This document shows, piece by piece, positions 32,266-43,033 of a DNA stretch of 64,000 bases. The notes beneath the pieces were generated by a model. That model saw only the letters and a program-made list of their open reading frames with translations, searched no databases and was not told the DNA's origin. Source of the stretch: Ectothiorhodospiraceae bacterium (GTDB lineage Bacteria > Pseudomonadota > Gammaproteobacteria > HK1). Location: positions 186,001-250,000 of the forward strand of contig JACKNM010000007.1 in assembly GCA_024234875.1 (NCBI GenBank), written 5' to 3'. Every line of letters starts with the position of its first letter. The stretch's first letter is position 1. The position numbers were made by a program, and so were the translations under genes.

Positions 32266-32510
32266 CCTGAGCTTGTCGAAGGGTCGAAGCGCGTGCGCTG
32301 AAGATACGCTTCGACAGGCTCAGCCTGTTCGCCCTGAGCTTGTCTTTCATCGAACTACACGTAACGACCTGATTTCAGTGGCTGCGGCTTTGCTAGCTCG
32401 CTGAGCCTGCCTGCGTCGAAGCGTATCCCCGAGCACCACCGTCGAGCCGTGGCGCCGAGCCAGGAGTGGCACGGCCGGCGAGGATTGAAGATACGCTTCG
32501 ACAGGCTCAG
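32265..32510. repeat. Cluster of short TTCGACA-AGCTCAGG-type repeats
   Basis: CCCTGAGCTTGTCGAAGGG at 32265-32283 is followed by the inverted form GCTTCGACAGGCTCAG at 32309-32323 and 32496-32510, and by a partial copy at 32331-32344. A 25-bp unit beginning TGAAGATACGCTTCGACA occurs at 32299-32323 and 32486-32510. Elements of this motif are widespread intergenic repeats in G+C-rich proteobacteria; they can fold as hairpins in RNA. They also flank the 71-bp copies. Confidence 0.8.
32344..32414 (+). repeat. 71-bp direct repeat, copy 2
   Basis: Exact second copy of the segment at 32195-32265. The whole gap between the DUF1847 start (32027) and recQ (32581) is 553 bp. It holds the FNR-type box, these repeats and the short motif cluster, and I see no gene in it. 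Confidence 0.95.
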
Positions 32511-32580
32511 CGCACGGTTCCTCCCGTTCGCGTCCCGAGCGCGCGACCGCCGGTCGTGGGGGCTGTTAGGATCGCCCCCC

Positions 32581-34401
<1,821 letters not shown>

Positions 34402-34408
34402 CCTCGAA

Positions 34409-34440
34409 GGCATCGGATCACCACCGTACGCGCCGATGGC
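34409..34440. terminator. Weak hairpin between recQ and the nitronate monooxygenase-like gene
   Basis: GGCATCGG and CCGATGGC can pair at seven of eight positions around a 16-base loop, between the convergent 3' ends. Weak evidence for a shared terminator. Confidence 0.3.
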
Positions 34441-34455
34441 GGCCGCGCTCGGTGC

Positions 34456-35739
34456 TCAGGCGACGTCGCCCGCCGCCAGTGCGACGTCGGACGCGCACCG
34501 GCGCACCGGGGTCGCACCCGCCTCACGGCCGTGACGGTAGGCGTCGAAGACCTCCTCCGCGGTCGGCAGGATCCAGGCGCCGTCGGCTGCGCGTCGCGTC
34601 GTCTCCTTGAGCCGCCACGCCATCTGGCCGCAGGTCCACACCTTGTACCGCCGCATGTGGCTGCACAGACAGGTCTTGTCGTGGATCGCGATCGGCCCGT
34701 CACCGGCGACCGCCTTGGCGGCCTCCCAGGCGTCGATGTAGGCGCAGTGACCCTCGCGATCGAGCAGGTAGCCGTAGGCCTCGCAATTGGGTCGAATCCC
34801 CGAGCCGATGGCCGGTGACTGGCGCAGCATCCGCATCGGATACCCGGTGGGCGAGATGCCGTTGACGACGATGTCCTCCTCGCGCGCATCGAGATAGGCC
34901 TGCTTGACGTCGTCGGGAAGACCGCACTCACGGGAGATGGTGAAGCGAGTGGCGACCTGCACCGCGGCAGCGCCGGCACGCATCATCGCCACCGCGTCGT
35001 CGCCGGAGAAGATTCCGCCGGCGGGGATGATCGGGATGTCGAGCCCCTCGGCGCGCAGCAGCGCCTGCACCTCGCCGACGATGGTCCCGAGATCGTACTC
35101 GGCCCAATCCATGCCGAAGCCGAGGTGCCCGCCGGCGAGCGGCCCCTCGACCACCACGTAGTCCGGCAGCCGCCCGGTGCGTGCGGACTTCTTCAGGAAC
35201 AGCTTCAGGGCGCGGGCGGACGACACGATGATGCCGAGCATGACGTCGCGAAACCGCGGGTGGTCCTCGATCAGCGCGAAGCTGCCGAGGTGCAGGCCCG
35301 CGCTCAGGGTGATGCCGTCGATGCCTGCGTCCATCGCGCTGCGCAGGCGCGTCCCGAGCGTCGGGCTCGGGTTGTTCATCGTGAGCTTCTCCATGCAGTT
35401 GATGAACACCGCGCCGTCGCCGCGCTTTCGCCCCATCACCGACTCGACCAGGAGCCGTGTCGCGCTGGCCAGATCCTCGAGGTCGAAGTGGACCGAGGAC
35501 TTGTCGGTGCTCTCGACGTTCGCCTTGTACCGCTTGAGCTTGCGCGCGACGAAGCCGGTGCGATGGAGTCGGTCGGCGACGGTCGGCAGCATGGCGTCGG
35601 AGATGTGCCCGATGCCTCCCAGCCGGGCGGCCGCCAACGCCAGGTCGCCGGTGGAGATGTCCACACCCATGCCGCCCACCATGATGGGCACGTAGTCGCG
35701 GCCACCGAGCCGAAGGCGATAATCGTCGAGCTTGTCCAT
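34456..35739 (-). CDS. Nitronate monooxygenase-like FMN protein with Cys-rich C-terminus
   Basis: 427 residues from ATG 35739. The FMN-binding TIM-barrel core of the NMO/2-nitropropane dioxygenase family is clear: GGMGVDISTGDLALAAARLGG, then EGPLAGGHLGFGMDWAEYDL and IPAGGIFSGDDAVAMMRAGAAAVQVATRF. About 90 residues beyond the usual core carry five Cys in the order C-x12-C-x24-C-x-C-x10-C, which suggests a metal or Fe-S site absent from the classical enzyme. Its own upstream region has a perfect FNR-type box and two small hairpins. True nitronate oxidation needs testing; a low-oxygen flavin oxidoreductase is an alternative. Confidence 0.85.
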   Translation of the reverse strand: MDKLDDYRLRLGGRDYVPIMVGGMGVDISTGDLALAAARLGGIGHISDAMLPTVADRLHRTGFVARKLKRYKANVESTDKSSVHFDLEDLASATRLLVESVMGRKRGDGAVFINCMEKLTMNNPSPTLGTRLRSAMDAGIDGITLSAGLHLGSFALIEDHPRFRDVMLGIIVSSARALKLFLKKSARTGRLPDYVVVEGPLAGGHLGFGMDWAEYDLGTIVGEVQALLRAEGLDIPIIPAGGIFSGDDAVAMMRAGAAAVQVATRFTISRECGLPDDVKQAYLDAREEDIVVNGISPTGYPMRMLRQSPAIGSGIRPNCEAYGYLLDREGHCAYIDAWEAAKAVAGDGPIAIHDKTCLCSHMRRYKVWTCGQMAWRLKETTRRAADGAWILPTAEEVFDAYRHGREAGATPVRRCASDVALAAGDVA

Positions 35740-35765
35740 CACCCCTCGCTGCAAGCGTGTTGCGG

Positions 35766-35807
35766 CGCCTGCCGACGGGCAGGCGAGCACATGACGATAC
35801 CCGTCAT
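35766..35807 (-). promoter_or_regulatory. Two small inverted repeats in the NMO-like gene leader
   Basis: CGCCTGCC/GGCAGGCG (35766-35785, 4-base loop) and ATGACG/CGTCAT (35791-35807, 5-base loop) lie between the FNR-type box and the start codon. They may be an operator or a structured 5' leader. Confidence 0.3.
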
Positions 35808-35848
35808 CGTGCGCCAGCGGACCGTAGCGGTCGAGTCTGGGCGCTGGC

Positions 35849-35862
35849 TTGATCGAGATCAA
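35849..35862. promoter_or_regulatory. Perfect FNR/Anr-type box upstream of the NMO-like gene
   Basis: TTGATCGAGATCAA matches the consensus exactly, 110-123 bp upstream of the NMO-like start and just past the stop of the MATE-like gene. On the minus strand TACGGT at 35826-35821 is a passable -10 at the right distance for a class II FNR promoter, with transcription starting near 35814. Confidence 0.75.
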
Positions 35863-35887
35863 GCCGTCTCCCGAGCCGGTCGCGGCG

Positions 35888-37228
35888 CTACGACTCGAAC
35901 AGCCGGGGCGTGCCCTGGTCGAGCCGTCGCAGGCGCCAGGTCAGCAGCACGCCCTCGGTGGCGAACGCACCGGTCAGCGCGAGCACCCCGATCAGCGCTC
36001 CGTTGTCGATGTCGAGCAGCAGCGCCAACGCGCCGACCAGCGCCACCGCGGCGAGCCGGGCGACCGACGCCACCGCGATCGCCCCGGTGTTGCGGCTGGC
36101 GATGAGCAGCCCGCGCGCGACCGCCGCCGACGCCATGCAGGCGGCGAGGACCGCGCTCGCCACCAGTGCAGGTGCCACGTAGTCGGCCAGTGAGTCCCGC
36201 AGCCCCATCACGTCGTGGAGGATCCAGTCGCGCGCCGCCGGGACCTGCAGCATCAGCATGCCGAGGCTGAACGCGGCCCCGATCTGGATGCCGAACACCA
36301 CCAGCACCCGCAGATCCGCGCGCTCGCGCACCAGGGTCTGGGTGGTGTGGGTGAGGTTGCGCAAGGGGCTGAGCAGGACCCGCAGCAGACTGTCGAGCAC
36401 CCCGAATCCCGCCAGCGCGAGCTCGGCCGCCGGCAGGCGCCCGAGGAACGAGTTGATGGTGAACGCGACACCGCTCTCGGTGCCCTGCATCATCATGATC
36501 GGCCACGAGAAACGCCACAGCTCACGATAGGCCGGCAGCGGCGCGGTCTGCTCGGGCAGCTCGCGATAGAAGCGCCGGGCGACGATCACCGAGTAGACGG
36601 TCTCGATGGCGATGCAGCCGAAGAGCGCCAGGATGCCGACCACCGCACCGTCGACGTGGAGCGTCAGCACCGCGAGGATGCCGAACAGGCAAGCGAGTCG
36701 AATCAGCGTGCCGTAGGTGACGAGCATGGTGCGGCGCTTGACCATCATCAGGGCGTAGGCGAGCGAGCGGAAGATCGCGCACGGGATGATGAGGAACGCG
36801 ACCAGCATGCAGACCTTCGCCGCCGCGGCCACCTCGGGGCTCGCGCCGAACAAGGTGGTGAAGAACCAGTCGCCGAGCGGCGTCAGGCCGACGAGGAACC
36901 AGAACCAGGTGATCGAGGCCGCGACCTGGAGGCTGAAGCGCAGCAGATGGCGCATCGAGGCGCGGTCACGGATGAACGAGATGGCGACGATCTGGCACGC
37001 CCACACCGGACTGCCGAGGGTGGCGTGGAAGTGGAACGAGATGCTGTAGGCCGCGATCACCGGCTCGGGGTCGGGCATGCGCGCGAGGAAGGCGGTGATG
37101 ACCGCGTGCGAGATCATCATCAGCTCCGCCATGAACATCAGCGGCAGGAAGAAGCGGAAGGCGGTCCCGAGCGTGGTGCGCGGGACCGCTGCCGAGTCGT
37201 TGCCGTCGGGCGCGCCCTCGGTGCTCAC
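35888..37228 (-). CDS. MATE/MOP-superfamily membrane transporter
   Basis: 446 residues and about 12 hydrophobic segments in two similar halves (FRFFLPLMFMAELMMISHAVITAFLA and LWRFSWPIMMMQGTESGVAFTINSFL open them), the plan of MATE and related flippases. It has no clear close match among NorM-type pumps in my memory, and there is some resemblance to ANKH-like proteins. GTG start, overlapping the stop of the GMC oxidoreductase (GTGA). It may export the product of that enzyme or protect against it. Confidence 0.8.
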   Translation of the reverse strand: MSTEGAPDGNDSAAVPRTTLGTAFRFFLPLMFMAELMMISHAVITAFLARMPDPEPVIAAYSISFHFHATLGSPVWACQIVAISFIRDRASMRHLLRFSLQVAASITWFWFLVGLTPLGDWFFTTLFGASPEVAAAAKVCMLVAFLIIPCAIFRSLAYALMMVKRRTMLVTYGTLIRLACLFGILAVLTLHVDGAVVGILALFGCIAIETVYSVIVARRFYRELPEQTAPLPAYRELWRFSWPIMMMQGTESGVAFTINSFLGRLPAAELALAGFGVLDSLLRVLLSPLRNLTHTTQTLVRERADLRVLVVFGIQIGAAFSLGMLMLQVPAARDWILHDVMGLRDSLADYVAPALVASAVLAACMASAAVARGLLIASRNTGAIAVASVARLAAVALVGALALLLDIDNGALIGVLALTGAFATEGVLLTWRLRRLDQGTPRLFES

Positions 37229-38847
37229 CCGCGCCGGGCCCGCGCCGCCTCGAGGACGAGGTCCGACGCGCGCTCGCCGATCATGATGCAGGCGGCGTTG
37301 GTGTTACCGGAGACCAGCGTCGGCATGATCGCGCCGTCGGCGACGCGCAGGCGGTCGATGCCGCGCACGCGCAGCCGGTCGTCGACCACCGCCATCGGAT
37401 CGCCGTCGGGCCCCATCTTGCACGTCCCGACCGGGTGGTAGGCGGTCTCCGCCGTCGCGCGCACCCAGTCGAGGAGCTCGTCGTCGCTGGTGAGCCCCGG
37501 GCCGGGGCGCAGCTCGTCCCCGCGGATGCCGTCGAGGGCCGGCGCCGCCACCAGCTTGCGGGTGAGGCGCATGCCGTCGATCAGGGTGCGGCGGTCGAGC
37601 GCATCGGAGAGGAAGTTGAAGTGGATGGCCGGGTGCTCGCGGGCCTCGGCGGAGCGAATGTGGATGCTGCCGGTGCTCTCCGGCCGGAGCTGGTAGCACG
37701 AGACGCTGAATCCCGGCGTGGGGGCCAGATCGCGCTTGTTCACGCTGTTGAAGATGAACGGCATGAAGTGGAGCTGGATGTCGGGGCTCGCGAGCTCGTC
37801 GCGGGTGCGCAGGAACGCGACCACCGGCGCCGAGGGCAGGTTCAGGAAACCGTCGCGGCGCACCGCGTAGCGCAGCACGTGCCACACCAGGCCGAGGCCG
37901 CGAGCGCGGTCGTTGTAGGTCACCTTCGGCTTGACGGTGCGCCACATCAGGCGCGGGGTGATGTGGTCGCGCAGGTTCTCCCCGACCCCGGGTAGCGCGT
38001 GGCGGACCTCGATGCCGTGGGCGCGGAGCACCTCCGGCTGGCCGATGCCCGAGAGCTCGAGGAGCTGCGGTGAGGCGACCGCCCCCGCGCTCACCACCAC
38101 CTCACCGCGCGCCCGCGCGGTGACCGACCGCCCACCATGATCGAAGCGCACCCCGACGCAGGTTCTGCCGTCGAGGAGCAGCTCGCGGGCGAGCGCACCG
38201 GTGCGGACCTCGAGGTTGGGCCGCGACCGCACCGGATCGAGGAAGCAGTGCGCGGTGCTCATGCGTCGGCCACGTGAGATGGTCGTCTGGGTCTTGCAGA
38301 CCCCTTCCTGCGAGTCGCCGTTGTAGTCGGGGTTGTGCGGCACCCCGATCTGCTCCCCGGCCGCGAACAGCGCCTCGTAGAGGGGGCTCCGGTCGGGGTG
38401 GACGGTGACCTTCAGCGGCCCGTCCCGGCCGCGCAGATCGTCCTCGCCGGCGGCGAACGACTCCATGCGCCGGAACAGCGGCAACACGTCGTCGTAGCTC
38501 CAGCCGCGATTGCCGAGCTGCGCCCAGGTGTCGTAGTCGAGGCGCTGGCCGCGCACGAAGACCAGGCCGTTGATGGTGCTGGAACCCCCGAGCACCCGCC
38601 CGCGCGGCACCGGAATCGGGCGGCCGCGGGTGTTGTCCTCGGGCTGCGAGCGGTAGCACCAGTTGGCCGCCGGGTTGTCCATCAGGCGCCCGAAGCTGAT
38701 GGGGATCCGCGACAGTGGGTGTCCGGCCGGACCGGCCTCGAGCAACAGCACGCGATGGCTCGGGTCCGCGCTCAGGCGATTGGCGAGGACACAGCCGGCG
38801 GAGCCGGCGCCGACGACGATGAAGTCGTAGCTCGGTTCGGAGGACAA
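37225..38847 (-). CDS. GMC-family FAD oxidoreductase (choline/alcohol dehydrogenase-like)
   Basis: 540 residues from TTG 38847 (AGGAG eight bases upstream; the open frame continues further but with no good start). GAGSAG (13-18) binds FAD; GRVLGGSSTINGLVFVRGQ is the GMC signature; His471 (AYHPVGTCKMG) and Asn515 (SGNTNAA) are the catalytic pair. Oxidises an alcohol to aldehyde. Choline dehydrogenase, aliphatic-alcohol and polyethylene-glycol dehydrogenases all share this size, and no betaine genes are next to it, so the substrate stays open. Co-transcribed with the MATE-like gene. Confidence 0.92.
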   Translation of the reverse strand: MSSEPSYDFIVVGAGSAGCVLANRLSADPSHRVLLLEAGPAGHPLSRIPISFGRLMDNPAANWCYRSQPEDNTRGRPIPVPRGRVLGGSSTINGLVFVRGQRLDYDTWAQLGNRGWSYDDVLPLFRRMESFAAGEDDLRGRDGPLKVTVHPDRSPLYEALFAAGEQIGVPHNPDYNGDSQEGVCKTQTTISRGRRMSTAHCFLDPVRSRPNLEVRTGALARELLLDGRTCVGVRFDHGGRSVTARARGEVVVSAGAVASPQLLELSGIGQPEVLRAHGIEVRHALPGVGENLRDHITPRLMWRTVKPKVTYNDRARGLGLVWHVLRYAVRRDGFLNLPSAPVVAFLRTRDELASPDIQLHFMPFIFNSVNKRDLAPTPGFSVSCYQLRPESTGSIHIRSAEAREHPAIHFNFLSDALDRRTLIDGMRLTRKLVAAPALDGIRGDELRPGPGLTSDDELLDWVRATAETAYHPVGTCKMGPDGDPMAVVDDRLRVRGIDRLRVADGAIMPTLVSGNTNAACIMIGERASDLVLEAARARRG

Positions 38848-38965
38848 GGTGGATCTCCTGGTAGCGGTGATGCGGCGGCGCGGCCCCGCCACCGCGCGAG
38901 GGTGGTGGCGGGCGCGCGCGATATTAACCCGACGGGCACCGGCGCTGGGGCTGGCGTCGGTGGCT

Positions 38966-40354
38966 TCAAGCAGCCGGCTCGGGCTCCGACTCGAGCAACG
39001 GCGCGATGGCCTCGGCGAGGGACTCGACCACCGCCTCGGCGCCGTCGTCGCCGGCGTCGGCCGCGCGCTCGAACAGGCGCGCGAGCCGTTGACGGGCATC
39101 GCCGGGGAGCCCGGCCGAGGTCCCCTCCACCACCAGCGGGTCGCGTCGCGCGTGGCTGCGCCGCGCGACCAGCGCGTGGTGGACGCGGGCCCGCCCGAGC
39201 AGCACGAACGGGAGGTTGCGGCTGGCGCCGGCACGCACCGCGAGGACCTGCTCGCCGAACGGCAGGTCCCGGGTCTCGAAGCGCGCGAGCCGGTCCGCCG
39301 CGAGCCAGGCCGCCGCGCCACCGGCGACACCGCCGATGGCGGCGCCGAGAAAACCGGAGAGGCCACCGAGCGCCGCGTCGACACCGAGCCCCGCGGCCGC
39401 TCCGCCGCCGGCGCCGACGCCTGCGAGGGTGAGGCGATCGAGCCCGAAGAGCTGCCAGGTGCGCGCGGCGAGCAGGTCGGCCTCGATCGACTCCAGCACC
39501 GCCTCGTCTCGTGCCAGTGCCTCGTGGTGGTACAGCCGCTCCACCCGGGCACGGGCGGCAGTCTCCAGACCGCGCAGCGAGTCGGCGTAGGCGTGCTCGA
39601 GCTCGGCGCGCGCGGCCTGCGGATCGTCGTCGGCCCGCAGCCGGCGCTCCGGCGCCAGCGTCAGCGCCTCGACCAGCATCTCGGCGATCACCCGCGCGGC
39701 GCGGACCCGCAGCCGGTGCCGCTCCGCGCGCAACGCCTCGACCGCGCGCTCGAGCGCGGGGCGCCACGCCGGGTCGAGCTCGCCGAACGCGCGCAACAGG
39801 TCGAGCCGCTGCTCGACCGGCGCCGCCAGCACGTCCATCTCACGCACCACGCGGAAGTACTGACCGAGCGCGTCGCGCCACTCGCGCACGTGGTCGCGAG
39901 TGCCGATCGGGTTGATCACCGCGAGGCTCGGCTGCCCGGACCAGCGCAGGATCTCCATCTCCGGCTCGTACTCGGGGCCGTAGGGAACCGCGCCGTCGAC
40001 CACGTAGATGATCCCGGCACCCTCGACCACCGGGGCGAGCAGCTCGCACTCGGCACGGAACATCGGGTCCGCCCGGTGCTCGGCGACGAATGCCCGCACC
40101 GCCTCGCGCCGCGCAGCCGCGGTGGCCGCGCGCTGCTCGATGAGACCGAGCGCGCGCCGTGCGCGCTGGAAGCCGGGCGTGTCGATCAGCTCGTAGAGGG
40201 TCTCGCCGCGCACCCGCATCGGGTAGGTGACCGCGCGGGTGGTGGTTCCGGACTCGGGCGCGATGCGCACCGACTCGTCCTCGGCCAGCGTCGCCACCAG
40301 GCTCGACTTGCCCTTGTTCGGATGACCGACGACGGCGAAGCGCGGCGGGCTCAA
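38966..40354 (-). CDS. DUF3482-type GTPase
   Basis: 462 residues from TTG 40354, whose TTGA overlaps the stop of the upstream DUF2868 gene. P-loop GHPNKGKSS (10-18), G3-like DTPGFQ, and NPIG where G4 is expected (no clear N-K-x-D). After the GTPase domain come a helical region and a Gly/Ala-rich hydrophobic segment (GAGGGAAAGLGVDAALGGLSGFLGAAIGG), so it may associate with the membrane. DUF2868/DUF3482 pairs recur in proteobacteria with no assigned role. Confidence 0.87.
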   Translation of the reverse strand: MSPPRFAVVGHPNKGKSSLVATLAEDESVRIAPESGTTTRAVTYPMRVRGETLYELIDTPGFQRARRALGLIEQRAATAAARREAVRAFVAEHRADPMFRAECELLAPVVEGAGIIYVVDGAVPYGPEYEPEMEILRWSGQPSLAVINPIGTRDHVREWRDALGQYFRVVREMDVLAAPVEQRLDLLRAFGELDPAWRPALERAVEALRAERHRLRVRAARVIAEMLVEALTLAPERRLRADDDPQAARAELEHAYADSLRGLETAARARVERLYHHEALARDEAVLESIEADLLAARTWQLFGLDRLTLAGVGAGGGAAAGLGVDAALGGLSGFLGAAIGGVAGGAAAWLAADRLARFETRDLPFGEQVLAVRAGASRNLPFVLLGRARVHHALVARRSHARRDPLVVEGTSAGLPGDARQRLARLFERAADAGDDGAEAVVESLAEAIAPLLESEPEPAA

Positions 40355-41832
40355 GGTCGGTCCTCGCGCGGCGGGGCGACGAGTGGCACCGCGCAGTCCG
40401 CGAAGCCGCGCTCCCACACCGCGAGGTCGGCGGCCCGGGGCGGGCGCAACACGCCGTCGTCGACCGCCACCGGCATCACCGCAACCGCTCCCGAGCGCCG
40501 GGCGACGAGCGCGTCGACGAAGTCCCGCAGCTCGAGCAACGGCGGCTCCCAGGCCTTGGTGACCACGACCACCCTTCCGGCGCCGTCGGCCAGCGCGTCG
40601 AGGACCGCCTCGTCCTCGGCGACGGTGCGTGCGCCGCCGGCGTGGAGCACGCGGTCCGCGTCGAGCAGATCAGCGAGCACCAGGTCGGGGACCGGAACCG
40701 CGCTCCAGCTCACCACCGCCTCGCACCCGCCGACGACCGGGACCGGGGCCTCCAACCGCCGGGGAGCCTCGGGCGGTGGCGGCGCGGGCTCGGGCGTCGG
40801 GGCTCGGGTGTCGACCTCGGCCGCGCCGATGCGGGCGAGCAGGGCGCGCGCTGCGGGCAGACCGACGAACGCCCGACCCGTCGCGCGACGCAGCAGCATG
40901 GACGCGAGCGCCGCGCTGGCGATGCGGGGCAAGAGCCCGTACACCGCCAACGCGGCGGCGAGGAACGGCCACCATTGCCCGAGCAGCGCCGGCGGGGCCG
41001 TCGGGCCGCCGCCCTGCCCGGCCCGAAACCAGCGCGTCGCGGCGATGGTCTCCAGGTCGGGGCTCGCGGCCGGTACCGCCCACGCCCACGGCGCGGCGAC
41101 CACCGCGACGAGGTCGCGAAGTCCCTCCGGGGTGGCCCGCAACGTGGTGCTCCACCCGAATGCCAGGTCGGTGAACACCACCAGTGCGAGCAGGGTGGCG
41201 AGCGCGCCGAGGAAGAATCCGGTCCCGAGGAGGTGCGACCAGCGCACCACCGCCCAGCGACGCACCGGAGCGAGGCCGAGGACGTGGTGGCGCGGGTCGA
41301 GCAGGGTCGCGAGCGCACTGGAGCCCCGGCGGCCCGCGCGCCGCGACCAGCGCGCCACCAGTCGGCCCGGGCTCCAGGCACCCAGCGCGGCGAGCGCGCG
41401 TGCCACCGCACCGCTCCCGCGCGGGGAGGCGCCGAGCCAGGACGACAGCAGCAGCACGCCGGGCAACACCACCATCACCCCGAGCACCGCGAGCACGTTG
41501 ACCCGCCCGCTGCCGTCGTAGAAGAAGACGCCGAGCGCGGTGACCAGACCGAGCAGCGCACCGGCGGCGAGCGCGCCCCCCGACACCGCCCGCAGGGCAG
41601 CGTCGGTGTCCGCGATCCGCCGCGCGCTGTCCTCGTCGACCGCGCCGAGCCAGTCGCGAAGGCACACCAGGTCGTCGGCGCCGCCGCGGCGCCGGAGCGC
41701 CTGCTCGACTGCGGGGCGCGCCGACCGCTCGGCCTCGAGCGCGTGCACCAGACAGGCCAGCTCGCCCACCGTCGGCCGGGCCCTCACGCGCGACTCCGGG
41801 CCTCGCGCCGAGGCGGCACCGCCGCCGGCCAT
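40351..41832 (-). CDS. DUF2868 membrane protein
   Basis: 493 residues from ATG 41832. Four hydrophobic segments (VSGGALAAGALLGLVTALGVF, VLAVLGVMVVLPGVLLL, GFFLGALATLLALVV, WPFLAAALAVYGLLP), then a Pro-rich linker and a cytoplasmic C-terminal domain with VVVVTKAWEPP. It fits the DUF2868 partner of the DUF3482 GTPase. The two are translationally coupled and probably form one membrane complex. Function unknown. Confidence 0.87.
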   Translation of the reverse strand: MAGGGAASARGPESRVRARPTVGELACLVHALEAERSARPAVEQALRRRGGADDLVCLRDWLGAVDEDSARRIADTDAALRAVSGGALAAGALLGLVTALGVFFYDGSGRVNVLAVLGVMVVLPGVLLLSSWLGASPRGSGAVARALAALGAWSPGRLVARWSRRAGRRGSSALATLLDPRHHVLGLAPVRRWAVVRWSHLLGTGFFLGALATLLALVVFTDLAFGWSTTLRATPEGLRDLVAVVAAPWAWAVPAASPDLETIAATRWFRAGQGGGPTAPPALLGQWWPFLAAALAVYGLLPRIASAALASMLLRRATGRAFVGLPAARALLARIGAAEVDTRAPTPEPAPPPPEAPRRLEAPVPVVGGCEAVVSWSAVPVPDLVLADLLDADRVLHAGGARTVAEDEAVLDALADGAGRVVVVTKAWEPPLLELRDFVDALVARRSGAVAVMPVAVDDGVLRPPRAADLAVWERGFADCAVPLVAPPREDRP

Positions 41833-41860
41833 CCGGTCCGAGCGGGCGCTGCCGACGCCG

Positions 41861-42964
41861 TCAACCGGCTCGCCGGGCGTCGGCGTGCTCGCGCAGGCGC
41901 GGCGCGACCTCCTCGGCCAGGCGTCGCATCGAGCCCTGCCAGAGGTCCCCGGCGTCCCAATCGTGGCCCACCATCACCAGCGTCCCGAATGGGCCGATGG
42001 TGTCGACGAGGGCGGCGAGGCGCTCGGTGACGGTCCGCGCACTGCCGGCGATGACCACCGAGCGCACCGTCCGCTCGATGTCGAGCAACGCGTTCACCTC
42101 GGCCAGGCTGCCCTCCGCCAGCGTGCCGGTCTCGGCCAGGTGGCGCAGCCCGCGCAGATACCGGAAGTAGTGGGCGAAGACGCCGTCGGGATCGGCCAGG
42201 ATGTCCTCCGCCTGCGCGTCCGACTCGGTGACCAGGATGTTGCGGCACACCCGCCACACCGCCGGATCGGCCGGTTTACCGAGCTCGTCGCGCTTCGCGG
42301 CGTAGACCGCCCACTGCTTCTTCAGCGTGTCGACGTCGATCCAGTTGGCCGAGATCGGGATGTAGTCCCGCTCGGCGACGAGCTGCGCGGTGTAGCCGCC
42401 CGGGGCGACCATCGCCATCGCGATCGGCGGATGGGGCTGCTGCAACGGCCGCGGAAAGCACCCGATGCCATACGGCAGCCACACGTTCTTCTCCAGCGAC
42501 ATCGGGAAGTGCTTGCCCTCGTGGCGCAGCGGCGCGTCCCCTTCCCACAGCCGGAGCATCACCGCCAGGCCTTCCAGCATCGCCTCGTAGCGCAGCGCGT
42601 GGTCCTCGTGCCCGAACAGCTCGGCGTCGCTCGGCAGGCCGCCCGGGCCGATGCCGACCATCAGTCGCCCGCCGGTGAGGTGGTCGCACTGCGCCGCCTC
42701 CGCGGCGACGATGACCGGGTGGTGATGCGGTAAGTTGATCACCCCGGTGCCGAACCGAATCGAGGGCGCCTCGCTCGCGACCGAGGCGAACAGCATCATC
42801 GGCGACGGGATCTGCTCCGCCTTGGTCGAGTAGTGCTCCCCGATCCACACCTCGGAGAAGCCCAGGCGGTCGGCCAGGATCACCGCCTGGCGGTCCTCCT
42901 CCAGCGCGCTCTGCCAGGGTTTCTCCGCGCGGTGCAGCGGCATACAGAACATTCCGAGATTCAT
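41861..42964 (-). CDS. LLM-class flavin-dependent monooxygenase
   Basis: 367-residue luciferase-like TIM barrel. RLGFSEVWIGEHYSTKAEQIPSPMMLFASVA, then RFGTGVINLPHHHPVIVAAEAAQCDHLTGGRLMVGIGPGG, are the standard FMN/substrate segments of the limonene/alkane-type branch. Works with reduced FMN from a partner reductase; none is visible near. Substrate unknown. Stands alone, about 70 bp from the formamidase gene on the same strand. Confidence 0.9.
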   Translation of the reverse strand: MNLGMFCMPLHRAEKPWQSALEEDRQAVILADRLGFSEVWIGEHYSTKAEQIPSPMMLFASVASEAPSIRFGTGVINLPHHHPVIVAAEAAQCDHLTGGRLMVGIGPGGLPSDAELFGHEDHALRYEAMLEGLAVMLRLWEGDAPLRHEGKHFPMSLEKNVWLPYGIGCFPRPLQQPHPPIAMAMVAPGGYTAQLVAERDYIPISANWIDVDTLKKQWAVYAAKRDELGKPADPAVWRVCRNILVTESDAQAEDILADPDGVFAHYFRYLRGLRHLAETGTLAEGSLAEVNALLDIERTVRSVVIAGSARTVTERLAALVDTIGPFGTLVMVGHDWDAGDLWQGSMRRLAEEVAPRLREHADARRAG

Positions 42965-43033
42965 GCGAGGCCTCGAATCGAGTGGAAGGGCGGCGCGCGC
43001 GAGCGCGCGCCGAGCGGTGGATTCTAACGTGAC

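Noticed and set aside
32195..32414. CRISPR array from the repeated units
   Set aside because: Only two 71-bp copies, no regular spacer series and no cas genes.
38849..41521. 890-codon open frame on the plus strand opposite the GTPase and DUF2868 genes
   Set aside because: Antisense shadow of two well-supported genes; the translation is low-complexity Arg/Ala/Gly-rich and lacks any domain.
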